From NCBI RefSeq assembly GCF_017814915.1, contig NZ_JAGIPZ010000005.1:62001-126000 (forward strand): a stretch of 64,000 nt of DNA, given 5' to 3'. Of this stretch, positions 56,337 to 64,000 are shown piece by piece. Source of the stretch: Herbaspirillum sp. LeCh32-8 (GTDB taxonomy: Bacteria; Pseudomonadota; Gammaproteobacteria; Burkholderiales; Burkholderiaceae_D). Position 1 is the first letter of the stretch. Every line of letters starts with the position of its first letter. The notes under the pieces were generated by a model. That model saw only the letters and a list, made by a program, of their open reading frames with translations, was not told where the DNA came from and did no database searches. The position numbers and the translations under genes were made by a program.

Positions 56337-57539
56337 ATGAGCCACGGCACCGACTGCAGCAACGCTGCCCAGCCCATCCGCATTGATCGACAGCCGCCGG
56401 GCATGCGCGGCGCCACCTGGGCCACCATGGCGCAGTTCTTCGTCAATGGCGCCACCTTCGCCACCTGGGGCGTGCTGATCCCCTCGGTGAAGGAGCGCTT
56501 CGCCCTGTCGGACGCGGTGCTGTCGCTGGCCATGCTGGCCGTGGCCGGCGGCGCGCTGCTGACCATGGGGCGCTCGGGCAAGTGGATCGCCCAGGTCGGC
56601 AGCGCGCGCGGGCTGATGCTGTCCGGCATCCTGTACGCCTTCACGCTGCTGGCCATTCCGCTGGCGCCGCAGTTCTGGATGCTGGTGGCGCTGCTGCTGG
56701 TGTTCGGCACCGCGATGGCGGCCTTCGATGTAGCCATGAGCGTGCAGGCCGCGCTGGTGGAAGGCGGTCGCAGCAAACCCATCATGTCGACCCTGCATGC
56801 CATGTTCAGCATCGGCGGCATCGCCGGATCCGCGCTGGGCGCGGTGCCCGGCCTGTCGCCGTTCGCGCATGCCTGCCTGGTGGGCGCGTGCACGCTGGGC
56901 GTGGCCCTGTTCGCCAAACGCTTCATGCTGCCCGACGCGGCGCACGACGACGCGACGGCCCAGACCGACGGACACGAGGCCGGCAAGCAGGGACGACGCA
57001 TGGTGCTGGTGCTGGGCGCCATCGCTTTCCTGGCGCTGGCCTGCGAAGGCGGGATGTACGACTGGGCGGCGGTCTACATGCGCGACGTCGCCATGTCGCC
57101 GGCCGCGCTGGTGAGCTACAGCTATGCGGCGTTCTCCACCGGCATGGCCACCGGCCGACTGACCGGCGACCGCATCCGCGCGCGCATCGGCGGCGTGCGC
57201 ACGCTGGCTTGGAGCGCGGCCACGGGCGCGGTCGGCATCGCCTTTGCGGCGGCCGTGCCGCTGCCGTTGGCGACCATCTTCGGCCTGTTCCTCTCGGGAC
57301 TGGGCATCGCCAACCTGATGCCGATCTTCTTCCTGGCGGCCGCACGCGTACCGGGGATGAGCGCGGCAGAGAGCATCGCCGCCGTGGCGCGCTTCGCCTA
57401 TGTGGGCATGCTGCTGGGGCCGGTGCTGATCGGCGGCGTGGCCGAACACCTGAGCCTGCGCGTGAGCTTCGTGCTGGTGGCGCTGATCATGGCCGGCATC
57501 GCGCTGTTCGGCGGCAAGCCGGTGCGCCGCTTCATCTGA
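56337..57539 (+). CDS. MFS transporter, YbjJ-like
   Basis: Twelve-helix transporter of 400 residues. The N-terminus MRGATWATMAQFFVNGATFATWGVLIPSVKERFALSDAVLSLAMLAVAGGALLTM and the middle CEGGMYDWAAVYMRDV resemble YbjJ-type transporters of unknown substrate, related to fucose/sugar MFS proteins. The central loop (about 197-222) is hydrophilic and acidic. Its position after the sugar genes suggests a sugar or sugar-acid role, but a strong terminator separates it from them. Confidence 0.84.
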   Translation: MSHGTDCSNAAQPIRIDRQPPGMRGATWATMAQFFVNGATFATWGVLIPSVKERFALSDAVLSLAMLAVAGGALLTMGRSGKWIAQVGSARGLMLSGILYAFTLLAIPLAPQFWMLVALLLVFGTAMAAFDVAMSVQAALVEGGRSKPIMSTLHAMFSIGGIAGSALGAVPGLSPFAHACLVGACTLGVALFAKRFMLPDAAHDDATAQTDGHEAGKQGRRMVLVLGAIAFLALACEGGMYDWAAVYMRDVAMSPAALVSYSYAAFSTGMATGRLTGDRIRARIGGVRTLAWSAATGAVGIAFAAAVPLPLATIFGLFLSGLGIANLMPIFFLAAARVPGMSAAESIAAVARFAYVGMLLGPVLIGGVAEHLSLRVSFVLVALIMAGIALFGGKPVRRFI

Positions 57540-57581
57540 TCGCCCGCTTGCTCACCTTGTTCATCCTGCTCACCTGACAGC

Positions 57582-58535
57582 TCAGGCGGCCTTACGCCGC
57601 TTGCCCTGCTCCTTCTCTTTTTCACGGGCCGATTCGCCGGCCCGGGCCTGTGCCATCAGCAGCTCCAGAAATGCCGCCGGCGCCGCATCCAGCGCAGCGG
57701 CGCCGCTGCGCCCGGCGGCCTTGTGGGTGACGACCAGCTCCCAGCACAACTCGACGCCGCGCAGGTTGACGCAGGCCAGCTTGCCCTTGCGACCCAGCAC
57801 CACGTCGCGCGGCAGCAACGCCACGCCCAGGCCATGGCCGACCAGGTCGAGCAGGGTTTCCAGGTCGCTCACCTCGAACGCCAGCCGGCGCCGCAGGCCG
57901 GCCTCGGCAAAGCCGCGGTCGACCAGCATGCGGGTGCCCCGCCCCTGCTCGAAGTCGACGAATTCCTCCGCCGCCAGCTGCTCCAGCGTCACCGAGCGCG
58001 CCGTGGCCAGCCGGTGCCCCTGGGTGCAGGCCAGCACCAGGTCTTCGCAGGCGATGATCTCGGTCTGCAGGCCTTCGCCGCTTTCTTCAATCGGCAGGAT
58101 GGCGAGGTCGAGCTGGCGCGACGACACCTTCTCGTTCAACTCGCCCGCCGCGCCCTGGCACAGCCGCACCTCGACGCCGGGATGACGGCGGTGAAAGCGC
58201 GCCAGCACAGCCGGCAGGTCGACAAAGGACGGCAGGCTCTGCACCGTGCCGATGGCGAGCCGCCCGCGTCGCAGCGCGTTGACGTCGGCAACATCGGTGG
58301 CGCCTTGCTCCAGCACGCCCAGCGCGCGCCGCGCGCTTTCCAGGAAGGCGTGGCCGGCGGCGGTCAACGCGACGTTGCGGGTGGTGCGCACGAACAGCGG
58401 CGCACCCAGCTCGTCCTCCAGCAGGCGGATCGAGCTCGACAGCGCCGACTGCACGATATGGCAGCGCTGGGCCGCGCGGGTGAAACTCTTTTCTTCCGCC
58501 ACCGCGACGAATTGGCGCAATTGCCTCAGTTCCAT
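57582..58535 (-). CDS. LysR-family transcriptional regulator
   Basis: Regulator of 317 residues from ATG 58535. HTH at about 1-60 (MELRQLRQFVAVAEEKSFTRAAQRCHIVQSALSSSIRLLEDELG), followed by the effector domain. The C-terminus ends in a lysine-rich tail (ESAREKEKEQGKRRKAA) of unknown meaning. It is divergent from a YjlB-like cupin gene about 220 bp away, the usual LysR target arrangement. It is convergent with the MFS gene. Confidence 0.86.
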   Translation of the reverse strand: MELRQLRQFVAVAEEKSFTRAAQRCHIVQSALSSSIRLLEDELGAPLFVRTTRNVALTAAGHAFLESARRALGVLEQGATDVADVNALRRGRLAIGTVQSLPSFVDLPAVLARFHRRHPGVEVRLCQGAAGELNEKVSSRQLDLAILPIEESGEGLQTEIIACEDLVLACTQGHRLATARSVTLEQLAAEEFVDFEQGRGTRMLVDRGFAEAGLRRRLAFEVSDLETLLDLVGHGLGVALLPRDVVLGRKGKLACVNLRGVELCWELVVTHKAAGRSGAAALDAAPAAFLELLMAQARAGESAREKEKEQGKRRKAA

Positions 58536-58754
58536 GGGAATCCTGTCAGTTCTTATTGATCGTTGGCACAGATGGATCGCTTCTGAATTATCCATTTTAC
58601 CCAGTCGGCGCCGCGCGCCAAACTGCAATGCACGAGGATCATGCGGACGCGGCGGCAGGAACTATTGCGCGTCGCAGCAACCGTATCGACATGAACTTCA
58701 CCCGCGCGCGTCCCACGATTTTTCCCGCGCGATATCAGCCTGCACGGAGCCACG

Positions 58755-59348
58755 ATGGAAAAGATGAACCGGAGAAATTTCATGCACGCCCTGCTGGGCG
58801 CCTGGACACTGGCCGCGCTGCCCGGCGCGGCCTCGGCGGCAGCCGCCTCGAGCGCGCCCGAGCACTTCATTCTGGAACGCAACGACTGGGTGCCCAACAA
58901 CGAGAGGCTGCCGGTCTTGCATTACCGCAACGTGATCGCCGAGGGCGACATCGCCAAGCGGCTGGAGGAGTTATTTGCCGCCAACGGCTGGCCGCCGCAA
59001 TGGCGCGATGGCGTCTACGACTATCACCACTACCATTCCACCGCGCACGAGGTGCTGGGCATCGCGGCCGGACAGGCCAGCCTGATGCTGGGCGGCCCGG
59101 GCGGGCGCACGGTCGACGTTGCCCGTGGCGATGTGGTGCTGCTGCCTGCCGGCACCGGGCATTGCCGCCTCTCGGCCAGCCGCGACTTCCTGGTGGTGGG
59201 CGCGTATCCGGCCGGACAGAAATGGGACGTCTGCACCACCGCGCCGGATGAAAAGATGCTGCAGCGTATCCGCACCCTGCCCTTCCCCGACAACGATCCG
59301 GTGCGCGGCTCATCGCCGCCGCTGGCGCAGCTTTGGCCGCGCAGCTGA
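58755..59348 (+). CDS. YjlB-like cupin protein with exported N-terminus
   Basis: Cupin-fold protein of 197 residues. The first about 35 residues ([28 protein letters not shown]) look like a signal peptide, possibly Tat-type because of the RR pair. The mature part resembles Yjl[25 protein letters not shown], then [28 protein letters not shown] and [15 protein letters not shown] with the histidine/glutamate metal ligands. Start 58755 has GGAG five bases upstream; 58764 is an alternative. Function is unknown; an exported form is unusual. Confidence 0.82.
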   Translation: MEKMNRRNFMHALLGAWTLAALPGAASAAAASSAPEHFILERNDWVPNNERLPVLHYRNVIAEGDIAKRLEELFAANGWPPQWRDGVYDYHHYHSTAHEVLGIAAGQASLMLGGPGGRTVDVARGDVVLLPAGTGHCRLSASRDFLVVGAYPAGQKWDVCTTAPDEKMLQRIRTLPFPDNDPVRGSSPPLAQLWPRS

Positions 59349-59456
59349 TCAAGCGGGCGCAACTTGCCGCGGGCAATTTGCAGGCGGCGCGGCTAGAATA
59401 GATGCCTATCGTATGGCCGCAGCTCCCGCGTGCGGCAACCAGGGGAACCAGCAAGC

Positions 59457-60254
59457 ATGAGAAAAGTAAAGCTGCGCAGCGCCGCAGAAATCGCCCAGGC
59501 GCGCGCCGCCGGGCAACTGGCGGCGGAAGTGCTGCACATCGTGGCCGAGCACGTCAAGGCCGGCGTCACCACCGATGAGCTGGACCGCATCTGTTTTGAA
59601 CACATCACCAAGGTGCAGAAGGCCAAGCCGGCCAACATCGGCTACCACGGCTTTCCCAAGACCATCTGCAGCTCGGTCAACGAAGTGATCTGCCACGGCA
59701 TTCCGTCCGGCCAAGTGCTGAAGGACGGCGACATCATCAACGTCGACGTGGCCGTGATCAAGGACGGCTGGTATGGCGACTGCAGCCGCATGTACTTCGT
59801 CGGCCAGCCCAGCGCCGCCGCGAAGAAACTGGTGGAAACCACGTATGAAGCGATGTGCGCCGGCATCCGCACCGTGCGCCCCGGCGCCACGCTGGGCGAT
59901 GTCGGCCACGCGATCCAGTCGGTGGCGCATCGCGACGGCTTTTCGATCGTGCGGGAATATTGCGGCCACGGCATCGGCACCACCTACCACGACGAGCCGC
60001 AGGTGCTGCACTACGGCCAGCGCGGCGCCGGCCTACCGCTGAAGGAAGGCATGATCTTCACTATCGAACCCATGCTCAACGCCGGCAAGCGCCACTCGCG
60101 CCAGCTCGACGACGGCTGGACCGTGATCACCGCCGACGGCTCGCTGTCGGCGCAATGGGAACACATGGTGGTGGTGACCGCCAGCGGCTACGAAATCCTC
60201 ACCCCCTGGCCGGAGCCGTTCGGCGACTATCCGACCATCGCGCAGCGTACTTAG
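59457..60254 (+). CDS. map: Type I methionine aminopeptidase
   Basis: Cytosolic enzyme of 265 residues that removes N-terminal methionine from new proteins. All five metal ligands are present: D97 and D108 (NVDVAVIKDGWYGDCS), H171 (CGHGIG), E204 (FTIEPM) and E235 (QWEHMV), the same numbers as in the E. coli enzyme. A GTG at 59430 is an alternative start without support. It is not beside rpsB/tsf, so it may be an extra copy of the housekeeping enzyme. A clear terminator follows. Confidence 0.92.
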   Translation: MRKVKLRSAAEIAQARAAGQLAAEVLHIVAEHVKAGVTTDELDRICFEHITKVQKAKPANIGYHGFPKTICSSVNEVICHGIPSGQVLKDGDIINVDVAVIKDGWYGDCSRMYFVGQPSAAAKKLVETTYEAMCAGIRTVRPGATLGDVGHAIQSVAHRDGFSIVREYCGHGIGTTYHDEPQVLHYGQRGAGLPLKEGMIFTIEPMLNAGKRHSRQLDDGWTVITADGSLSAQWEHMVVVTASGYEILTPWPEPFGDYPTIAQRT

Positions 60255-60318
60255 GCCCCTTCGCTTAAGCTCCTTTGCACCATTGTCAGAATGGCAATGA
60301 CTCTGCAAACGACCACAA

Positions 60319-60350
60319 GAAGCCTGTGAATACAGGCTTTTTCTGTTTTT
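60319..60350 (+). terminator. Rho-independent terminator after map
   Basis: AAGCCTGT (60320-60327) pairs with ACAGGCTT (60332-60339) around GAAT, followed by TTTTCTGTTTTT. Confidence 0.88.
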
Positions 60351-60435
60351 ACCCTCCCACTGCTTTCCGGTACATTCATGCGTTCAAATCAAATGAACAC
60401 ATGTTCAGTCATAGATATACAGGGGGATAGGGATA

Positions 60436-61959
60436 GTGAAGCTTCGTACCAAAATCATTTGGCTGTGCGCGACCACGCTGGTGGGGATCCTGGTGATCGC
60501 GATGGTCTCGCTCAATACCTTGAAGAAGACCATGCTGGAAGAGCGCGAGGCCCAGCTCTCGCTGCTGGTGACGCTGGCCAAGGCGGCTTCGGAAAAATCC
60601 TACGCGCTGGAACAGTCCGGCAAGCTCACGCGCGAGCAGGCGCAGGCGCAGGCCAAGCTGATCATCGGCAGCTACGCCAAGGAGCAGAATTACTTCTTCG
60701 TGCGCGGCTACAGCGACGACTTCAACTACGTCCACCCCAACCCCAAGCGTGTGGGCATCCAGGACAAGACCGCCAAGGAAGACGGCGACCGCTACCGCGC
60801 CGCACTGGCCGGCAAGGAGATCGGCCTGCTGACCGCCGAGGGCACCCGTCCCAACACCACCGAGAAGGTGCTGAAACTGTATGCCGTCACCAAGTTCGCG
60901 CCCTGGGACTGGACCATCGGTTTCGGCGCTTACATTGACGACATCAACCAGGCCTTCTATCGCAATGCGCTGATCCTGTTGCTGATCGGCGCAGTGCTGA
61001 TGGCCGCCATCGCCAGCATGGCGGCGTTCATGCTGCGCTCCATCCTGCGCCAGCTGGGCGGCGAACCGGCTGCTGCCGTGGGTATCGTCGAACGCATCGC
61101 CCAGGGCGACCTGTCCACCGCCATCACCCTGCGCCGCGACGACCGCCATAGCCTGCTGCGCTCCATCGAGACCATGCGCGGCAGCCTGTCGGGTATTGTG
61201 GCGGGCGTACGTAACGGCACCGACACGATCACCACCGCCTCGGCCGAGATCGCCGCCGGCAACCTCGACCTGTCCTCCCGCACCGAAGAACAGGCCAGCG
61301 CGCTGGAAGAAACCGCCTCGTCGATGGAGGAGCTGACCTCGATCGTGCGCCAGAACGCCGACAACGCGCGCCAGGCCAACCAGCTGGCGATCTCCGCCTC
61401 GGGCGTGGCGGCCGACGGCGGCCAGGTGATCGAGCAGGTGGTCGGCACCATGGCCGACATCAACAGCGCCTCGACCAAGATCGCCGACATCATCGGCGTG
61501 ATCGACGGCATCGCGTTCCAGACCAACATCCTGGCGCTCAACGCCGCGGTGGAAGCCGCGCGCGCCGGCGAGCAGGGCCGCGGCTTCGCAGTGGTGGCCT
61601 CCGAAGTGCGCTCGCTGGCCCAGCGCAGCGCCACCGCTGCGCGCGAGATCAAGGCCCTGATCGAGGATTCGGTCGCCAAGGTCGACACCGGCTCGCACCT
61701 GGTCGAGGCCGCCGGCAAGACCATGCAGGAGATCGTTTCCAGCGTCAAACACGTGGCCGATGTGGTGGCCGAGATCAGCGCCGCCAGCGTGGAGCAAAGC
61801 GCCGGCATTGAAGAGGTCAACCGCGCCATCACGCAGATGGACCAGGTCACCCAACAGAACGCCGCCCTGGTGGAAGAAGCCGCGGCCGCCGCCGCTTCGA
61901 TGCAGGACCAGGCGGCGCAGCTGGCCCAGCTGGTGAGCGTGTTCCAGCTGCGCGGCTGA
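60436..61959 (+). CDS. Methyl-accepting chemotaxis protein with Cache sensor
   Basis: Chemoreceptor of 507 residues. One transmembrane helix lies at about 7-28, a single-Cache periplasmic domain at about 33-175 ([29 protein letters not shown] and [19 protein letters not shown]), a second helix at about 177-200, then HAMP and the signalling domain with [44 protein letters not shown] near 355-398. The start is GTG 60436, preceded by a purine-rich AGGGGGATAGGGATA. No C-terminal CheR-tethering pentapeptide is seen. Single-Cache domains usually bind short organic acids; the ligand is unknown. Confidence 0.9.
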   Translation: MKLRTKIIWLCATTLVGILVIAMVSLNTLKKTMLEEREAQLSLLVTLAKAASEKSYALEQSGKLTREQAQAQAKLIIGSYAKEQNYFFVRGYSDDFNYVHPNPKRVGIQDKTAKEDGDRYRAALAGKEIGLLTAEGTRPNTTEKVLKLYAVTKFAPWDWTIGFGAYIDDINQAFYRNALILLLIGAVLMAAIASMAAFMLRSILRQLGGEPAAAVGIVERIAQGDLSTAITLRRDDRHSLLRSIETMRGSLSGIVAGVRNGTDTITTASAEIAAGNLDLSSRTEEQASALEETASSMEELTSIVRQNADNARQANQLAISASGVAADGGQVIEQVVGTMADINSASTKIADIIGVIDGIAFQTNILALNAAVEAARAGEQGRGFAVVASEVRSLAQRSATAAREIKALIEDSVAKVDTGSHLVEAAGKTMQEIVSSVKHVADVVAEISAASVEQSAGIEEVNRAITQMDQVTQQNAALVEEAAAAAASMQDQAAQLAQLVSVFQLRG

Positions 61960-62753
61960 AGCGCCGCGCCCGGTCGCTCAGCTGCTCATTGCTTCGTTGT
62001 AGTGATCGATGGAAGAATGATCCAGCCGCAGCACAAGGCCGTCGATCACGAGTGAGGGGCAGGCGCGGCACACCCGGCTGCGCCGCCTGCGCGGCGATGC
62101 GCCTGCCGCGACAGGCCAACCGCCTCGTAGTGATGCAGCGGTGTCGCCAAAGCCAGCGCCGTGCTGGCCCCAATGCAATGGCAAGTGTTGCAGTCGTCGC
62201 GGAACAGGATGATGTTCGCCAAGAAATCCCCCATGAAAAGTGAGTCACCGGCGGTGCGTACGACGGCGGCGGCAAAACGCCCGATCCGTCCACAAGATTG
62301 ACCTTATCGTTCAGGCGGTTCAGAATCCCGGGCTCGTCGCACCGTTCCGACTCGGTGGCGCTGGGCTCCCGGATCTCCCCCGATGGCCTTGTCCATCTGC
62401 CCATCCCCCGAACCGACCGCGTCCGACCTGACCGCCCGTTCTTTGGTACATTGCTGTCGGATCCTTCAAGTCCGGATCGCCCCGCCGCCTCAACCGGCCC
62501 TGGCCCAGAAAGCCCGCTCCCGAGGTTCGCCCGCCTCTCACACCCCTGAGAAGCGGACCGGCTGAACCGAAACACGCCGCCGATCGGCTCCCGCCACCCG
62601 CGAAAGCCTGGACGCCGGCCTGTTTCCCTGATGGATTCGATGTTGTGCAGCGCCCCGTTTCGGAGCGTCTCTATCATCGAAGCTGCGAGACAGATCGCGC
62701 TTCTCGTTTTTGAGCCTTACTCATCATTACGTTTCTTACCTCCTGCGAAGACC
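61960..62753. other. Unassigned 0.8-kb stretch
   Basis: No recognised gene. On the minus strand 62046-62234 encodes 62 residues with a LHHYEAVGLSRQ segment that is faintly MerR-like, and a +1 shift would continue into a frame ending GLVLRLDHSSIDHYNEAMSS at 61978. This could be an eroded gene. From 62290 to 62640 the plus strand is pyrimidine-rich and gives only unconvincing frames. The malic enzyme leader begins near 62680. Confidence 0.35.
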
Positions 62754-64000
62754 ATGACACATCAACTTTCCGCCGCCGAGCAACTCCTGCGTGACGCCGC
62801 CCGCGAATACCACCGCACCCCGTCGCGCGGCAAGATCGAGGTCCGCGCGACCAAGCCCCTGTCCAACCAGCGCGACCTGTCGCTGGCCTATTCGCCGGGC
62901 GTGGCCTACCCCTGCCTGGACATCGAAGCCGACCCGCTGAAGGCCTTCGACTACACCTCGCGCGGCAACCTGGTGGCCGTGGTCTCCAATGGCACCGCCG
63001 TGCTGGGCCTGGGCAACATCGGCCCGCTGGCCTCCAAGCCGGTGATGGAAGGCAAGGGCTGCCTGTTCAAGAAATTCGCCGGCGTCGACGTGTTCGACAT
63101 CGAGCTGGCCGAGACCGACCCGGACAAGCTGGTCGAGATCATCGCCGCGCTGGAGCCGACCCTGGGCGGCATCAACCTGGAAGACATCAAGGCGCCCGAG
63201 TGCTTCTACATCGAGCAAAAGCTGTCGGCCCGCATGAACATCCCGGTCTTCCACGACGACCAACACGGCACCGCCATCATCTCCTCGGCCGCCCTGCTGA
63301 ACGGCCTGGAGCTGGTGGGCAAGGACATCGCCAAGGTCAAGATCGCCGTCTCCGGCGCCGGCGCGGCGGCGATCGCCTGCGTGGAAGTGATGATCGGCCT
63401 GGGCGTCAAGCGCGAGAACGTCTACATGGTCGACAGCAAGGGCGTGATCTATGAAGGCCGCCCGGGCGGCCTGGACGCCTCCAAGCAGCGCTACGCCATC
63501 AAGACCGAGGCGCGCACCCTGGCCGACGTGGTCAACGGCGCCGACGTGTTCCTGGGCTGCTCGGCCCCGGGCGTGCTGACCGCCGAGATGGTCAAGACCA
63601 TGGCCGACAAGCCCATCATCCTGGCGCTGGCCAACCCGGAACCGGAAATCCGCCCCGAGCTGGCCAAGTCGGTGCGTCCGGACTGCATCATCGCCACCGG
63701 CCGTTCGGACTACCCGAACCAGGTCAACAATGTGCTGTGCTTCCCGTACATCTTCCGCGGCGCGCTGGACTGCGGCGCCACCAAGATCACCGAAGCCATG
63801 AAGCTGGCCTGCGTGCGCGAGATCGCCGACCTGGCCAAGGCCGAGACCAGCGATGAAGTCAGCGCCGCCTACCCGGGCAAGGAACTGGTGTTCGGCCCCG
63901 ACTACCTGATCCCGACCCCGTTCGACTCGCGCCTGATCCTGAAGATCGCCCCGGCCGTGGCCAAGGCGGCGCAGGAGTCCGGCGTGGCGACCCGCCCGAT
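62754..64000 (+). CDS. maeB: NADP-dependent malic enzyme (3' end outside window)
   Basis: Oxidative decarboxylation of malate to pyruvate and CO2. From ATG 62754 there are 415 codons before the window ends, so the gene is cut; the C-terminal phosphotransacetylase-like part of the about 760-residue MaeB type lies outside. [26 protein letters not shown], the [39 protein letters not shown] block, [11 protein letters not shown] and [15 protein letters not shown] (cofactor site) identify the family. It is a separate transcription unit about 0.8 kb after the chemoreceptor. It would convert malate, also made downstream of the sugar and amino-acid routes here, to pyruvate and NADPH. Confidence 0.92.
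   Translation, partial: MTHQLSAAEQLLRDAAREYHRTPSRGKIEVRATKPLSNQRDLSLAYSPGVAYPCLDIEADPLKAFDYTSRGNLVAVVSNGTAVLGLGNIGPLASKPVMEGKGCLFKKFAGVDVFDIELAETDPDKLVEIIAALEPTLGGINLEDIKAPECFYIEQKLSARMNIPVFHDDQHGTAIISSAALLNGLELVGKDIAKVKIAVSGAGAAAIACVEVMIGLGVKRENVYMVDSKGVIYEGRPGGLDASKQRYAIKTEARTLADVVNGADVFLGCSAPGVLTAEMVKTMADKPIILALANPEPEIRPELAKSVRPDCIIATGRSDYPNQVNNVLCFPYIFRGALDCGATKITEAMKLACVREIADLAKAETSDEVSAAYPGKELVFGPDYLIPTPFDSRLILKIAPAVAKAAQESGVATRP

Noticed and set aside
62046..62234. MerR-type regulator gene
   Set aside because: Only a short HHYEAVGL match in 62 residues; the HTH before it is not MerR-like, so a gene call is not supported.

Overview
This 64 kb window reads as chromosomal DNA of a GC-rich betaproteobacterium, most likely Oxalobacteraceae and close to Herbaspirillum. 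That placement is an inference from base composition, gene content (ChvE-type sugar receptor, L-fucose dehydrogenase of the Burkholderia type, Burkholderia-type porin, Liv-type transporters, IclR/GntR/LysR regulators) and gene order; no rRNA or other marker is present. It is an accessory-catabolism region. I see no phage, insertion sequence, CRISPR array, tRNA or rRNA.

Layout. 1-6811: polyamine uptake and breakdown (two PotB/PotC-like permeases, succinate-semialdehyde-type dehydrogenase, MHS-family MFS transporter, acetylpolyamine amidohydrolase, LysR regulator). 6925-14268: a livKHMGF amino-acid ABC operon, a stand-alone glutamate-semialdehyde dehydrogenase and a divergent GntR/FCD regulator with two ATTGGATCCAAT-like operators. 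14366-20691: GNAT acetyltransferase, exported MetX-like hydrolase, glycine-zipper lipoprotein, an SDR lacking the YxxxK residues divergent from a PhyH dioxygenase, an orphan Tat-exported TRAP binding protein, and MgtC. 20711-27338: a tightly overlapping six-gene lipid-modification operon (FAD oxidoreductase, DUF1365, Cfa-like methyltransferase, DUF3833 lipoprotein, SDR, NTF2-like) divergent from TetR and a LysE exporter.

27351-36916 is an L-fucose module: fuconolactonase, Rbs-type ABC transporter, mutarotase, fucose dehydrogenase, fuconate dehydratase, IclR regulator, and an SMP-30 lactonase. 37081-56018 is a hexose/pentose module: porin, GbpR-like LysR, aldose dehydrogenase, pentonate dehydratase, ChvE-GguA-GguB transporter, YtfQ-YtfR-YtfT-YjfF transporter, aldose epimerase, and DgoK-DgoA-DgoD. 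With the SMP-30 lactonase and the aldose dehydrogenase this gives a full non-phosphorylating entry into the De Ley-Doudoroff galactose route. 56337-64000: MFS transporter, LysR, YjlB-like cupin, methionine aminopeptidase, methyl-accepting chemotaxis protein, a 0.8 kb stretch I cannot explain, and the start of NADP-malic enzyme cut by the window edge.

The strongest unexplained signal is a 28-bp motif found upstream of three sugar-uptake units (porin/GbpR, chvE, ytfQ) with 17 invariant positions. It is a candidate binding site of the GbpR-like LysR protein encoded in the same region. Other notable features are palindromic repeats placed in intercistronic gaps just upstream of ABC ATPase genes, stem-loops directly behind binding-protein genes, and GntR-type operators.
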